DNA of 64,000 nt, taken from contig NZ_CP060388.1 of the NCBI RefSeq assembly GCF_014280435.1, forward strand, positions 3,938,001 through 4,002,000, in the 5' to 3' direction. Shown piece by piece: positions 35,786-46,937 of this stretch (its first letter is position 1; each line of letters starts with the position of its first letter). Source of the DNA: Sphingobium sp. KCTC 72723. GTDB lineage: Bacteria; Pseudomonadota; Alphaproteobacteria; Sphingomonadales; Sphingomonadaceae. The notes below the pieces were generated by a model, which was given only the letters and a program-made list of their open reading frames with translations, searched no databases and was not told where the DNA came from. The position numbers and the translations under genes are program-made.

Positions 35786-36706
35786 ATGATTACTTCTCCC
35801 ATCTGGTTGCCCGCCACCTTGCTGGCGGGCGCGGTGCAGGCGTGGCGGACGGCGGTGCAACGGCGGGTGAGCCAGAGCCTGTCGCTCAATGCCGCCGGGC
35901 TGGTGCGCTATCTCTATGGCATTCCCTTCACTTTCCTGTTGCTGGGCGGGTATAGCCTGACCACCGGCGCAGGCTGGCCGGGGACCGCGCCGCTGTTCCT
36001 GATTTTCTGCATCGCGGGCGGGCTGGCGCAGATCGTGGCGACCAATCTGCTGATCATGGCCTTTGCCCATCGCAATTTCGTGGTCGGCACTGCCTATTCC
36101 AAGACCGAAGCGGTGCAGGGGGCGATCCTGTCCTTCCTGTTGATGGGGGAGCGATTGTCGGCGATGAGCTGGGCCGGGATAGGGTGCGGGGTCATGGGCG
36201 TCATGCTGCTGTCGACCGGCTGCAAGCGGATGGGACCAGTGGATTTCCTGCGCGCGCTGGGCCAGCCTGCGGCGATGACCGGCATTGCGTCGGGCTTTTT
36301 CTTTGCGCTGACGGCGATCGGCATCCGCCGGGCGACGCAATCGGTCGAAACCGGCGACCCGGTGCTGGCGGCGCTGGTCGTGCTGGTCGTGACGGTCGCG
36401 CTCCAGAGCGTGATGCAGGGCGGCTGGCTGTTGTGGCGCGAACCGGGCGAGATGCGGCGCGTGTTCGCCACCTGGCGCGTGTCGGGACAGGTGGGGATGC
36501 TGTCGGCGCTGGGTTCGGCCTGCTGGTTCACTGGCTTTGCGACCGCGCCGGTCGCGCTGGTGCGGATCGTGGGGCAGGTAGAGTTGGGGTTCACCATGGC
36601 GTTTGGCCATTTCTACCTGAAGGAAAAGATGCGACGCAGCGAGGGCATGGGCCTGATGCTGGTGGCGGGCGGCGTGGTGCTGGCGCTCGCCGGGGCGCTG
36701 TCCTAA
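35786..36706 (+). CDS. EamA/DMT-family transporter
   Basis: A 306-residue integral membrane protein with about ten helices in two repeated halves. GTAYSKTEAVQGAILSFLLMGERL closes the first half and VALVRIVGQVELGFTMAFGHFYLKEKM the second, the usual EamA pattern. These proteins export or import small metabolites; the substrate cannot be predicted. The ATG at 35786 is the first in-frame start after the fumA hairpin. Confidence 0.85.
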   Translation: MITSPIWLPATLLAGAVQAWRTAVQRRVSQSLSLNAAGLVRYLYGIPFTFLLLGGYSLTTGAGWPGTAPLFLIFCIAGGLAQIVATNLLIMAFAHRNFVVGTAYSKTEAVQGAILSFLLMGERLSAMSWAGIGCGVMGVMLLSTGCKRMGPVDFLRALGQPAAMTGIASGFFFALTAIGIRRATQSVETGDPVLAALVVLVVTVALQSVMQGGWLLWREPGEMRRVFATWRVSGQVGMLSALGSACWFTGFATAPVALVRIVGQVELGFTMAFGHFYLKEKMRRSEGMGLMLVAGGVVLALAGALS

Positions 36707-36740
36707 CGCTTCCTTTACCATGTGCTTTTAGCGTGGGGGC

Positions 36741-38144
36741 GTGGGACAACAGATTCAATCCGATACCGTCGCAAGAGCGGTGATGAAGGTCGCGCGCCTG
36801 TCGGGCGACCTGGGCATCCGCACGCTCGATTTGCAGGCCGACATCAGCGAACTGGCCGACCGGGTAACGCATCAGGCGCACACGATCGAAGCGATCAGCG
36901 GCGCGGCGACGCGATTGTCGCGCGATGGTGAGGATGTGTCGCTGGCCGGGCAGGATGCGCGGGAAAAGGCCGTCGCCGCCCGTGCCATCATCGACGATTC
37001 CGGGCGGCAATTGTCGGCCGCCAACCTGATCTTCGTCGACCTGATCGAACAGGTCAGCGTGATACATGCGCGACTGGACGGTTTTGGCGAAGCATTGAAG
37101 ACCGTGTCGCATGTGACCGGGGTGATCAGCGGCATTGCCAGCCAGACCAATTTGCTGGCGCTCAATGCCACGATAGAGGCGGCGCGCGCCGGGGACGCAG
37201 GGCGTGGTTTTGCCGTGGTGGCGGCCGAGGTCAAGAAGCTGGCGCAGGAAACGGGCGCAGCGACGCACAAGATCGAACAATCCATCGCGGCGCTGACCGG
37301 CGAGGCCGGGGGTATGCTGGACTCCATTACGAAGGGCGCGCAGACCGCGCGCACCGCGCAGGCGGATACCCGCACGATCGAGGCGATGGTTGACCGGCTG
37401 GGCGCGCTGATGCTGGACCTGTCGAAGAATAGCGAGGCAGTGGCGGGGCGCATTGCGTCGATGGTGGGTTCGGCCGGCGAAATCCGCACCGGCCTGTCGG
37501 CGCTGGCCAGCACGTCGACCGACAATGCAGGGGGGCTGCAACGATTGTCGGGCCGCGTGTCGACCGCCAGCGAGGACACCAACCTGCTGCTGCAATATCT
37601 GGCCGAAAGCGGAGTCGCCATCCCCGATTCGCCCTATATCCAGTTTGCGCTGGAATCGGCCGATGTCGTGAGCGCGGCGATGACACGGGCGATAGAGGCC
37701 GGGCAGGTCAGCGAAGCGGCCCTGTTCAGTGAGGATTATGCGCCGATCCCCGGCACCCACCCGACCCAGTTCAGCCATCCGGTGCAGGCGGTAATGATGC
37801 CCGTCGCGCGCGCGCGGCAGGACATGGCCCGTGCCTTTGGCGGGCTGTTCGGCATGACCTTTACCGATCGCAACGCCTTTGGCGCGGTCGCCATGCCCGA
37901 ACGGGCGCAACCGCAACGGCACGGCGACGATGTGTGGAATGCGGAACATTCCCGTCAGGGATTGATATTCGATTTCCCCGACACGCGCGAACAATGCCGC
38001 ATCACGCAGCCTTTCTGCATCAAGGCCTATCGCCGCCTGACCGCGCAGGGCGAAGTCATCCTGTTGAAACAGGTGATCGCGTCGATCCATGTGCAGGGGC
38101 GGCATTGGGGTGTGTTGCAAATGGCCTATCAGGATCAGGGATAG
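36741..38144 (+). CDS. Soluble methyl-accepting chemotaxis protein
   Basis: A 467-residue receptor without membrane segments. The signalling hairpin is recognised from [29 protein letters not shown] sequence (about residues 130-155) and the following [16 protein letters not shown]. The C-terminal 130 residues (VFTDR-like TFTDRNAFG, then [16 protein letters not shown] and [12 protein letters not shown]) look like the tail domain found on cytoplasmic alphaproteobacterial receptors. It probably senses an internal cue and signals to CheA. The start is a GTG at 36741. No other chemotaxis genes are nearby. Confidence 0.88.
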   Translation: MGQQIQSDTVARAVMKVARLSGDLGIRTLDLQADISELADRVTHQAHTIEAISGAATRLSRDGEDVSLAGQDAREKAVAARAIIDDSGRQLSAANLIFVDLIEQVSVIHARLDGFGEALKTVSHVTGVISGIASQTNLLALNATIEAARAGDAGRGFAVVAAEVKKLAQETGAATHKIEQSIAALTGEAGGMLDSITKGAQTARTAQADTRTIEAMVDRLGALMLDLSKNSEAVAGRIASMVGSAGEIRTGLSALASTSTDNAGGLQRLSGRVSTASEDTNLLLQYLAESGVAIPDSPYIQFALESADVVSAAMTRAIEAGQVSEAALFSEDYAPIPGTHPTQFSHPVQAVMMPVARARQDMARAFGGLFGMTFTDRNAFGAVAMPERAQPQRHGDDVWNAEHSRQGLIFDFPDTREQCRITQPFCIKAYRRLTAQGEVILLKQVIASIHVQGRHWGVLQMAYQDQG

Positions 38145-38178
38145 GGCCGCTTGCGGTGCCGCCGCGTCGGTTTTCCTA

Positions 38179-38398
38179 CGAAGTTCACACTGTCGTGGGG
38201 CGATTTGGGCCAGTTGCGCCGGTAAAGCGCCGGTAAAGCCACGCAAAAGTAACAGCGACGCTACAGCCACGCGCCCTGATGGCGTGCGCAACGCGCCTGC
38301 GGGGCGGGGCGCAGGGGTGAAGGGCAGGAGGACGGCGCGGGGTTCCATCCAGCAGGATAGATCAGAGCCAATCCCGTTAGGAAAGGGGTTTGGCGCGC
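38179..38398. repeat. HTH-cassette repeat, gene-less copy
   Basis: Both flanks match 55886-56367. The left flank has CGAAGTTCACACTGTCGT followed by GGGCCAGTTGC and CGGTAAAGCCACGC. The right flank has CATCC, CAGGATAGATCAGAG, CAAT and TAGGAAAGGGG. In the other copy these flanks enclose a 90-codon HTH gene. Here only about 70 bp lie between, so the gene has been lost. Confidence 0.7.
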
Positions 38399-38526
38399 GG
38401 GCGGGCGGCGCGCAGAAGCGGAGGTGGAAATCCTTTCCTGCAAGGGGAGGAGGACTGAGAAACGGCCAGACGCAGACATTGCACCTTTTCGCTTCTCTGT
38501 CTGGGAACGGATGCCCCTTCTCCGTC

Positions 38527-38546
38527 ACCCCAGCGCAGGCTGGGGT
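38527..38546. repeat. REP-like palindrome
   Basis: ACCCCAGC-GCAG-GCTGGGGT, an 8-bp stem with a 4-nt loop. It is of the type frequently scattered between sphingomonad genes. Confidence 0.55.
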
Positions 38547-38662
38547 CTCAGGCGGTCACATGATAAGGTCTGAGAGGTCACCCCATTCGGGATTGCTCTC
38601 CTCAATAAGCCGGATTTTCCATGCACGCTTCCATGCCCTACCCTCGCGCGCTACCGCCTGAG

Positions 38663-38682
38663 ATGCCAGCCTACGCTGGCAT
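38663..38682. repeat. REP-like palindrome
   Basis: ATGCCAGC-CTAC-GCTGGCAT, an 8-bp stem with a 4-nt loop. It is related in its inner CAGC/GCTG part to the palindrome at 38527. Confidence 0.55.
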
Positions 38683-38816
38683 GACGGAAGGGGGAGGGGA
38701 TGCCCGCTTTTGCAGGCATATCAGCAAAACCTGCCAGTCCCAATTCACCCTTTATCGTCCTTCGCGCGGCCCCCGTCCCTCTTGTTCCGTTCCCGCCATG
38801 CGCTATGGCGCTGGGC

Positions 38817-40055
38817 ATGAGGATCGCGGGAACAGCCAGGGGGCGTTTGATCGGCATCGTGTGGGGGGCGGGCGTCGCTTTGCTGTTTGCGCTCATTGCG
38901 CTGTGCCTGGCGATTACCATCGTGCCGCCTTTTCTGGACCGCATCTATTATGAGGGGCCGGCGAGCCGCCATTATGATGGCGCGCATTTCTTCAATCCCG
39001 ACGGGACGATCGACGTGCCTGCGCCGCCCGGCAGCAGCCGCACCGGCTTTATCGCGCGCTGGTTGCTGGGGGATGATGACCGGCCGGAATGGCCGATCGC
39101 GATTGCGGTCAAGCCTGCGCGTCCGGCCGCCTTTGCCGCGCCGCGCGGCATGGTGGCGACATGGGTGGGTCATGCCAGCGTGCTCGTGCAGGCGGCGGGG
39201 ATCAACATATTGACCGATCCGGTCTGGTCTGACTTTGCCAGCCCCCTGCCACCATTCGGCCCGAAACGGGTCGCGCAGCCGGGTATTCGTTTCGACGATC
39301 TGCCCAAGATCGACCTGATCGTCATCAGCCATAATCATTATGACCATATGGACCTGCCCACGCTCAAACGCCTGTGGGACCGGGACCGGCCCAAGATCGT
39401 CACCAGCCTGGGCAATGACGCGATCCTGAAAGCGCATGGGATTCCGGCGACGGCGATCGACTGGGGCCAGTCGGTCAGCGGCGCAGCGCTGAACGGGCTG
39501 GCGCCGCAGGCAGTGATCCAGTGCGGCAATTACGAACATTGCCCCGATTATCGCGTCCATGTGACGCGCAACCATCATTGGGGCAGCCGATGGGGAACCG
39601 ACCGGAACCGGGCGCTATGGTCCAGTTTCGTGATCGAGACGCGGGCGGGCAATATCTTCTTTGCCGGCGATACGGGCGCGGGCGACATGGGATGGCCGGC
39701 GCAGGCGGCGCGGATCGGGCCGATCCGGCTGGCGCTGATCCCGATCGGCGCGTTTCGATTCTGGAAAGGGCAGATGGCGTCGGACGCGCATATCGGGCCG
39801 GTGCAGGCAGTCGAGGTGTTCAAAAGGCTGGGCGCATCGACCGCGATTCCCATCCATTGGGGGACGTTTCGCCTGTCTTACGAACAATGGGATACGCCGC
39901 CCCGGATGCTGGAACTGGCGCTGCGTTGCGAGGGGATAGCGCGCAAACGCTTTGCGCCGGTGCGGATCGGGCAGGCAATCGTCGTGCCGACCGTCAGCCC
40001 GGTGGAGCGGGTCGACCGCCGCTGCGACGAACGGGCGATCCGCGCGCTGGAGTGA
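38817..40055 (+). CDS. MBL-fold hydrolase, NAPE-PLD/UlaG-like, membrane-anchored
   Basis: A 412-residue protein starting at MRIAGTARGRLIG; ATGs 12 and 117 bases upstream are alternatives. One N-terminal membrane helix (about residues 12-36) is followed by a metallo-beta-lactamase domain of the lactamase_B_2 type. Its features are ATWVGHASVLVQ, ILTDPVW, the metal-binding SHNHYDHMD, a His in NHHWGSRW, FAGDTG, and PIHWGTF near the end. Relatives hydrolyse N-acyl phosphatidylethanolamines or act on other phosphodiesters. The substrate here is unknown and the likely location is the periplasmic face of the inner membrane. Confidence 0.87.
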   Translation: MRIAGTARGRLIGIVWGAGVALLFALIALCLAITIVPPFLDRIYYEGPASRHYDGAHFFNPDGTIDVPAPPGSSRTGFIARWLLGDDDRPEWPIAIAVKPARPAAFAAPRGMVATWVGHASVLVQAAGINILTDPVWSDFASPLPPFGPKRVAQPGIRFDDLPKIDLIVISHNHYDHMDLPTLKRLWDRDRPKIVTSLGNDAILKAHGIPATAIDWGQSVSGAALNGLAPQAVIQCGNYEHCPDYRVHVTRNHHWGSRWGTDRNRALWSSFVIETRAGNIFFAGDTGAGDMGWPAQAARIGPIRLALIPIGAFRFWKGQMASDAHIGPVQAVEVFKRLGASTAIPIHWGTFRLSYEQWDTPPRMLELALRCEGIARKRFAPVRIGQAIVVPTVSPVERVDRRCDERAIRALE

Positions 40056-40086
40056 GGGTTCAGCCGGGCTTTTGCAGATGCGTTCA

Positions 40087-40162
40087 GCACCGGCCCTCTC
40101 CCCCACCCGGCCATCCGTTCAGCATATTCTGTGGGTGGCCGGGTGGGGGAGAGGGCCGGTGC
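40087..40162. terminator. 27-bp perfect inverted repeat between convergent genes
   Basis: 40087-40113 pairs perfectly with 40136-40162, extremely GC-rich (CCGGCCCTCTCCCCCACC core) with a 22-nt loop. It lies between the stop codons of the MBL gene and the convergent DUF3617 gene, so it can terminate both. The sequence type is also common as a dispersed repeat. Confidence 0.65.
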
Positions 40163-40169
40163 GGCTCTT

Positions 40170-40673
40170 CTAGTTGGCCGTCGCGCAATCCCCAGTGCGC
40201 TTGCCGGTCAGGTCGTGGGTGGTGCGCAGCACTGGCTGCCCGCCCTGCGTTTTGGTCATGGTAGTGCCGAGCGTCAGCGTGTCGGCAGTGTAATTGCCCT
40301 CCACCACGATTTCCGATGTGCCAGCCCCCGCCGTGCAGGCCAGCGTGGCGATCAGCCGCCCCTTGCGCGCCAGCCTGTCCTTGTAAGTGCAGGCCGTGCC
40401 TTCGCCGCCCGCCAGCGCATCCGCATCGGGCAGGCCGTCGGGGGCGATCGCGATGCAGACCTTGTCCTCGACCACCTGTTTCAGCGCCGCCTGATATTGG
40501 GCAGGGGTGACGGTGGGGGTGTTGTAGCCCGTCGTCTTGCGCGTCAGCGTCCATTGCCCCGCCTGCATCAGGACCGGCGCGTCCTCCACCGGCGGGGGCG
40601 GCGGTTCGCTGCCACAGGCGGTCAGCGCGACCAGCATCGTCAGCGGCCATGCCGCCAGCAAAGTCTTGTCCAT
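40170..40673 (-). CDS. DUF3617 lipoprotein
   Basis: A 167-residue lipoprotein with signal peptide and lipobox LTAC (Cys20). The DUF3617 pattern is seen in AGQWTLTRKTTGYN and VCIAIAP, then Cys-containing CTYKDRLARKGRL and a final TGDCATAN. Function is unknown; the family is often periplasmic and duplicated in sphingomonads. A second DUF3617 gene follows the same strand upstream. Confidence 0.8.
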   Translation of the reverse strand: MDKTLLAAWPLTMLVALTACGSEPPPPPVEDAPVLMQAGQWTLTRKTTGYNTPTVTPAQYQAALKQVVEDKVCIAIAPDGLPDADALAGGEGTACTYKDRLARKGRLIATLACTAGAGTSEIVVEGNYTADTLTLGTTMTKTQGGQPVLRTTHDLTGKRTGDCATAN

Positions 40674-40740
40674 ATCCTCTCCATATTCTCTTATCGGAAC
40701 GGGGGGAGGCTCTACCGACCGGGGGCAAAGCGCAAGCAGA

Positions 40741-41304
40741 TTATGGCGCGGGCGGGCAGTCCGGGCCGATCCATTTGCCCTGCGATTTCGCTGTCATGGC
40801 CATCGACTGGCCCTGTGGTCCGCCCTCCATCTTCATGTCCATGTTCATGGTGTAGCTTTCGGGCGCGTAGGTGCCGGACATGGCGGCGTTCATCGTGCCG
40901 CCCTGCGCCTTGCACGACACTTGGCCCTTCACGCTGCCGCCGGTGGCGTCGAACCCGGCATAGGTGCAGTCTTTATTCTCCTGCCCCGCAAACATATCCG
41001 CCCCCGGATTGGCAGCCTGCTGCGGCGTGACGCAATATTTGAGCGACTGCTGGCTCATCATGCGCTTCATCTGATCCTCCATCTCCGCAGGCGCGCCGGG
41101 CATTTTGGACAGGTCGATATCCTCGATCGTGAAGCGCCCCTCCCATTGGCCCGGCTTCAGCTGCACCTTGTCGACGGCGGCCTTTACCTGCGCCTCGCTC
41201 ATGGCGTCGGTGGCGGCGATATTGCCTGCCTTCTCGCCCGGCTTGTCGGTGCAGGCGGCGAGCAGCGCCGTGAGCGTGAGAAGCGTCATGATCGTCGGGC
41301 GCAT
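40741..41304 (-). CDS. DUF3617 lipoprotein (paralogue)
   Basis: A 187-residue lipoprotein starting at the ATG at 41304 with GGGAGG upstream, not the longer frame. The lipobox is LLAAC. The domain shows LKPGQWEGRFTIEDIDLSKMP, KYCVTPQQAAN, KDCTYAGFDATGG and a final GPDCPPAP, all typical of DUF3617. It is co-oriented with the previous DUF3617 gene, 67 bp apart, probably a tandem duplication. Confidence 0.82.
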   Translation of the reverse strand: MRPTIMTLLTLTALLAACTDKPGEKAGNIAATDAMSEAQVKAAVDKVQLKPGQWEGRFTIEDIDLSKMPGAPAEMEDQMKRMMSQQSLKYCVTPQQAANPGADMFAGQENKDCTYAGFDATGGSVKGQVSCKAQGGTMNAAMSGTYAPESYTMNMDMKMEGGPQGQSMAMTAKSQGKWIGPDCPPAP

Positions 41305-41425
41305 GGCCTGTCCTCCCTGTTGTCGCGGCAGAGCATAGCGCGGGACGGAGGGGATGCAACGGGAGGGATGGATTTGTTTGTTCTTGTTTTGTTTCGAACA
41401 TTTCGATAGGGTTCGCAGGTAATTC

Positions 41426-41779
41426 TTGGGGAAGGTTGATGCGGCCAAAGGGTATCGACAAGCGCAGGCGGGCAAACCGGCTCGCCGTGCCAATGACGTT
41501 GATGGCGGTCATTTCATCGCTGCTCGCTTTAACGGGCCCCGCGACAGCTTCAACCATTTCGCCCAGGACCGGAATTTCAATCGCGGTGCCTATCGCGCCA
41601 TGGAAGATGGGTGGGTCAAAGACTTGCGCGCCGGAAAGAAAGTCGTCGTGGACATCGTGCCGCTTTATGAAGGAACCTCCAAACGACCTTATCGGATCAA
41701 CATCACTTGGCGCGTCAACGGCGCAGAAAAATCCATGGATTTCTGGAACGAGAGGAAAGGGAAAGCGCGTGACCGATAA
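41426..41779 (+). CDS. Nuclease toxin tip (DNA/RNA non-specific endonuclease), N-terminally truncated
   Basis: A 117-residue frame matching the C-terminal toxin domain of polymorphic toxins (Endonuclea_NS_2 type). The catalytic DGGH is at residues 26-29, followed by QDRNFNRGAYRAME and KKVVVDIVPLYEG. No secretion or pre-toxin domain precedes it: an in-frame TAA lies 4 bases upstream of a weak TTG start and no ribosome-binding site is visible. It overlaps an immunity-type gene. This is an orphan or displaced toxin cassette and may not be expressed. Confidence 0.75.
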   Translation: MGKVDAAKGYRQAQAGKPARRANDVDGGHFIAARFNGPRDSFNHFAQDRNFNRGAYRAMEDGWVKDLRAGKKVVVDIVPLYEGTSKRPYRINITWRVNGAEKSMDFWNERKGKARDR

Positions 41780-42194
41780 ACTTGATGCGTTGGGTTCTCT
41801 CATGAACGAGATTGGGTCAGAATTGACCGACTTGGTCGGCGGTGATCCGAATGGTGTTTTTCTTTATGTGGAAATTGGCGACGGATGGGTGAGCCCCAGT
41901 GTTTTCAAAGATGAAGGAGATGTCATTCGCTACTATAATCCTCGTTCTACAAGTCTTAGTGATATGCTTTGGGAGGCTTGGTATCTCGAACCTGATGAAC
42001 CCAATATGCGTTGGTCGGTGCTGGAATATGCCATCGTAGGCAAAAAATTCCATGTCAGCATGAAATATCCCGAAGAGGTGAATGTCGACGAGATTGATTC
42101 AGAACGCCGCCAATCTGCCCTGCGCGCGCGTTTCGGTGACAAGCCGGTGGTGTATCCGCCGCCGCCTGCCGGCGCGTTCGAACTGAAACCCTGA
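41769..42194 (+). CDS. YezG/DUF600-like immunity protein
   Basis: A 141-residue acidic protein starting at a GTG that overlaps the toxin frame by 11 bp. [29 protein letters not shown] at the N-terminus and the later [11 protein letters not shown] resemble the YezG family, which protects Gram-positive bacteria from LXG-linked nuclease toxins. Gene order toxin-immunity and the overlap support the pairing. Assignment rests on pattern, not on a profile match. Confidence 0.65.
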   Translation: MTDKLDALGSLMNEIGSELTDLVGGDPNGVFLYVEIGDGWVSPSVFKDEGDVIRYYNPRSTSLSDMLWEAWYLEPDEPNMRWSVLEYAIVGKKFHVSMKYPEEVNVDEIDSERRQSALRARFGDKPVVYPPPPAGAFELKP

Positions 42195-42234
42195 CGCTGA
42201 TTGCGTCGTGACGCAAAGACACCATATTCGCCCT

Positions 42235-44418
<2,184 letters not shown>

Positions 44419-44598
44419 GGGAAGCCTGAACGGGTGGCTGAAAGGGGCAGGGGAAAGGACAGCTTGGTCAGATGCTTGAAAATCCGATCATTCCGGGTGG
44501 TGGCAGTGTGTGAGGCGTCAGATTGGGACGTTACCGGGATGAAGCGTCGGTGCGATAAGCGGCCACGCATAGGCGGCGAACGATCCTGATATCTATCC

Positions 44599-44619
44599 CC
44601 ACCCTGAACGGGTGGTTTT
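44599..44619 (+). terminator. Short terminator before the glycine-zipper gene
   Basis: CCACCC-TGAAC-GGGTGG followed by TTTT at 44616-44619. It lies 180 bp after the uvrB stop and could end that transcript. Confidence 0.5.
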
Positions 44620-44694
44620 ATTGCGTTCATGCAACATTCCTGCCGCCACCGGGTTTTAGCTCCATACCGTCCGCGAATATAAGGAACTGGACCT

Positions 44695-45273
44695 ATGACC
44701 CCATCCATCAGGAACGCGATTGCCGCGCTGTCGCTGGCCACGATGACGCTGACCGGCATCGCTGCCACGCCTGCTTTTGCCCAGCCGGGCCAGAACTGGC
44801 AGGACCGTCAGGAACGGCGCGACGACCGGCGCGATGATCGCCAGGACCGCCGTGCTGATCGGCGTGATGACCGCAGGGATGATCGCCGCGACCAGCGGGC
44901 CGACCGCCGCGATGATCGTCGCGACGACCGTCGCACCCAATATCGTCGCCCCGGCAAGGTCGTCTATAATTACGACTATAACCGACCGGACCCGCGCTAT
45001 GGCCGCAGCTACCGCCCCGACCGCTATTATCAGACCGGCTATGAACCGATCCGCGTGAACCGCCAGACCCGCATCTATCGCGGCAATGACGATCGCTATT
45101 ATTGCCGCCGTTCGGATGGCACGACCGGCCTGATCGTCGGCGCGGCACTTGGCGGCCTGCTCGGCAATCAGGTTGCGCGCGGCCAGTCGAACATCCTTGG
45201 CACGCTGATCGGCGGCGGCGCAGGCGCGCTGATCGGCCGTGAAATCGACCGGGGCGGCGTGAACTGCCGCTAA
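44695..45273 (+). CDS. Glycine-zipper envelope protein with DRRDDRR repeats
   Basis: A 192-residue secreted protein with a signal peptide ending ATPAFA. Residues about 37-80 are a highly charged tandem of DRRDDRR-like units. Then comes a Tyr/Arg-rich part, and a C-terminal glycine-zipper 2TM domain (GLIVGAALGGLLGNQVA, GTLIGGGAGALIGREI). Such proteins associate with the outer membrane or periplasm. The charged repeat may bind an anionic polymer or metal, but this is a guess. Cys pairs near the end (YYCRRSD, VNCR) could form a disulfide. Confidence 0.8.
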   Translation: MTPSIRNAIAALSLATMTLTGIAATPAFAQPGQNWQDRQERRDDRRDDRQDRRADRRDDRRDDRRDQRADRRDDRRDDRRTQYRRPGKVVYNYDYNRPDPRYGRSYRPDRYYQTGYEPIRVNRQTRIYRGNDDRYYCRRSDGTTGLIVGAALGGLLGNQVARGQSNILGTLIGGGAGALIGREIDRGGVNCR

Positions 45274-45285
45274 GTCCCAATAGAC

Positions 45286-45321
45286 TGTCGCGAAATGCGC
45301 GAAAGAGCGCATTTCGCGACA
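45286..45321. terminator. Perfect hairpin between convergent genes
   Basis: TGTCGCGAAATGCGC (45286-45300) pairs perfectly with 45307-45321 around a 6-nt loop. It sits between the stops of the glycine-zipper gene and the thermonuclease gene and can act bidirectionally. Confidence 0.7.
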
Positions 45322-45326
45322 AGTCC

Positions 45327-45923
45327 CTAGCACCAGGGATGGCGCGCGCCATCCCATGACCGGGCCAGTCCTTCGGCGACAAGCTGTTCGCCGATCGACT
45401 GGCCCTTTCGCGTCACGACCCGCAATGCCCGGCCATAACGGTCGCTGTCCCGGTCCCCGCTGGCCAGCGAGAAGGGGCCAGCGTTCAGCAACGTCTGCAA
45501 CTGCTGCGTCGCGCGCGCGCCCAGAACGCCCTCGGCTTCGCAACGCGGCCCGTGGGTTTCGGGCGTGTCGATGTCCGCGATCCGATATTTGTCGCCGCGA
45601 AACCAGAATGTGTCGCCATCGACCACGCAATTGCTGCCGCCGCCGCTGTGGCAAAATCCAAACTGCGCCGATAACGCATCGGCAGCCATGCTCTGGTGCG
45701 GGGTAGCCGTCGGGAACAGGCTTTGCGGCACGGAAATGCGCGCTGTCCAGTCCGGCCCGAACCATCCGATCATCAATCCAAGGCAAAGAATATAGACCAG
45801 CGCGGGTCCGCTGACGCCCCGGTGGCCGGAACGGCGCGTCTGTCCAACCCGCCCATTTGCCCCTGCAAAGGATCGCCTTCTTCCCTGGTCGCGAAACGCA
45901 AACCCATGTCGCTGTCTGTTCAT
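45327..45923 (-). CDS. Thermonuclease (SNase-like) family protein
   Basis: A 198-residue protein with an N-terminal membrane anchor (YILCLGLMIGWFG, about residues 43-56) and a staphylococcal-nuclease domain. VDGDTFWFRGDKYRI then DIDTPET and RDSDRYGRALRVV are the hallmark segments, and two cysteine pairs may stabilise the exported domain. The predicted activity is calcium-dependent nucleic-acid cleavage outside the cytoplasm. Confidence 0.88.
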   Translation of the reverse strand: MNRQRHGFAFRDQGRRRSFAGANGRVGQTRRSGHRGVSGPALVYILCLGLMIGWFGPDWTARISVPQSLFPTATPHQSMAADALSAQFGFCHSGGGSNCVVDGDTFWFRGDKYRIADIDTPETHGPRCEAEGVLGARATQQLQTLLNAGPFSLASGDRDSDRYGRALRVVTRKGQSIGEQLVAEGLARSWDGARHPWC

Positions 45924-46099
45924 GCCCCCGGCTGTATCGCCGCGCAGGCAAACAGGGGGTTAAAGCCGCGCCATCTTCACGCCAGTCCGGCGCAGGTCCG
46001 GTCCGATGGCGATCAATGTGCCGCTCGCCCGCAACGCCATGCGCGGGCGATTCTTCCGAAATGGAGGCGATTCATGAGCGCCACGGGGCCGCCCGCCCG

Positions 46100-46384
46100 C
46101 TATTCGTCGTCCTCGGCGGGATCCTCGTCATCCATTTGCGGTTCCCCGACATAGGCGTCCATGTCGATCCGGCCCGAACGCTCCATTGCGTTCATCGTTT
46201 CGACCAGGTCGGGGGTGTCGTCGGGGATGATCTGCGCGCGATCGGCATGGCCGCCGCGTCCGGTGTCTCCGCCGATCTGCGTGCCGCGATGGCGTGCATC
46301 CTGCGCAACATCCTGCGCCTGTGTTCCCGCTTCGGCCTGTTCGCTATTTTCTTCCGCTTCGATTTCCGGGGCAGGGCGGTCCAT
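46100..46384 (-). CDS. Small acidic disordered protein
   Basis: A 94-residue protein starting MDRPAPEIEAEE at 46384 with AAGGAG 8 bases upstream. Almost a third of the residues are Asp or Glu, with a low-complexity Gln/Ala middle and a terminal DDEDPAEDDE. It is probably intrinsically disordered. No family was recognised. It is divergent from ridA. Confidence 0.6.
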   Translation of the reverse strand: MDRPAPEIEAEENSEQAEAGTQAQDVAQDARHRGTQIGGDTGRGGHADRAQIIPDDTPDLVETMNAMERSGRIDMDAYVGEPQMDDEDPAEDDE

Positions 46385-46523
46385 GTCGCATCTCCTTAAA
46401 GGCTGATGCGTCCCCAACGGTCCGGCGCAAGCCCCGTTCCCACAAAAGCGAAACCGCTGGACAGCGCGATGCCAAGGGGGCAAAGGCCAGCGCGATCCTT
46501 TTCGCACTGCAACAGGAATCCAA

Positions 46524-46904
46524 ATGCCCCGCCAGCTCATTACTTCCGGCTCGCCCTTTGAGGCGCAGGTCGGCTATTCGCGCGCCGTCGTTCAGGGCGA
46601 CTGGTGCTTCGTCGCCGGAACGACCGGCACCGACCCTGAAACAAAGGTCATGCCCGACAGCGTAGTGGAGCAGGGCAAGAACGCCCTCAAGGTGATCAGC
46701 AAGGCACTGGAAGACGCAGGCTTTGCCTTTTCCGATGTGGTGCGCGTCACTTATTATATCACCGACGCTGCCTATTGGGACGAATTGGGACAGGCGACCG
46801 CGCCTGTGTTCGGTGACATCCGTCCAGCCGCCAGCTGCGTCATCGCAGGGCTGGTCAAGCCGGACATGAAGATCGAAATCGAAGTCACCGCCTTCAAAGG
46901 GTAA
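46524..46904 (+). CDS. RidA family protein
   Basis: A 126-residue member of the YjgF/YER057c/UK114 family. The core GDWCFVAGTTGTDPET, DVVRVTYYITD and the terminal MKIEIEVTAFKG are typical. Members hydrolyse reactive enamine/imine intermediates released by PLP enzymes; the Arg usually needed for that lies in the IRPAAS segment here. It is followed by a gene for an ArsC-like reductase in the same direction. Confidence 0.88.
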   Translation: MPRQLITSGSPFEAQVGYSRAVVQGDWCFVAGTTGTDPETKVMPDSVVEQGKNALKVISKALEDAGFAFSDVVRVTYYITDAAYWDELGQATAPVFGDIRPAASCVIAGLVKPDMKIEIEVTAFKG

Positions 46905-46937
46905 GCGCTTTTACAAGCGATAATAAGGGTCAGCATC

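Larger units (their letters stand above)
38145..38816. other. Repeat-rich intergenic region
   Basis: About 670 bp. It contains the gene-less copy of the HTH-cassette repeat (38179-38398) and two REP-like palindromes (38527-38546 and 38663-38682). An open frame on the minus strand crosses it but is only antisense to the chemoreceptor. No gene is supported. Confidence 0.6.

Noticed and set aside
36591..38528. A 645-codon minus-strand frame
   Set aside because: It is antisense to the chemoreceptor gene and has no recognisable protein features.
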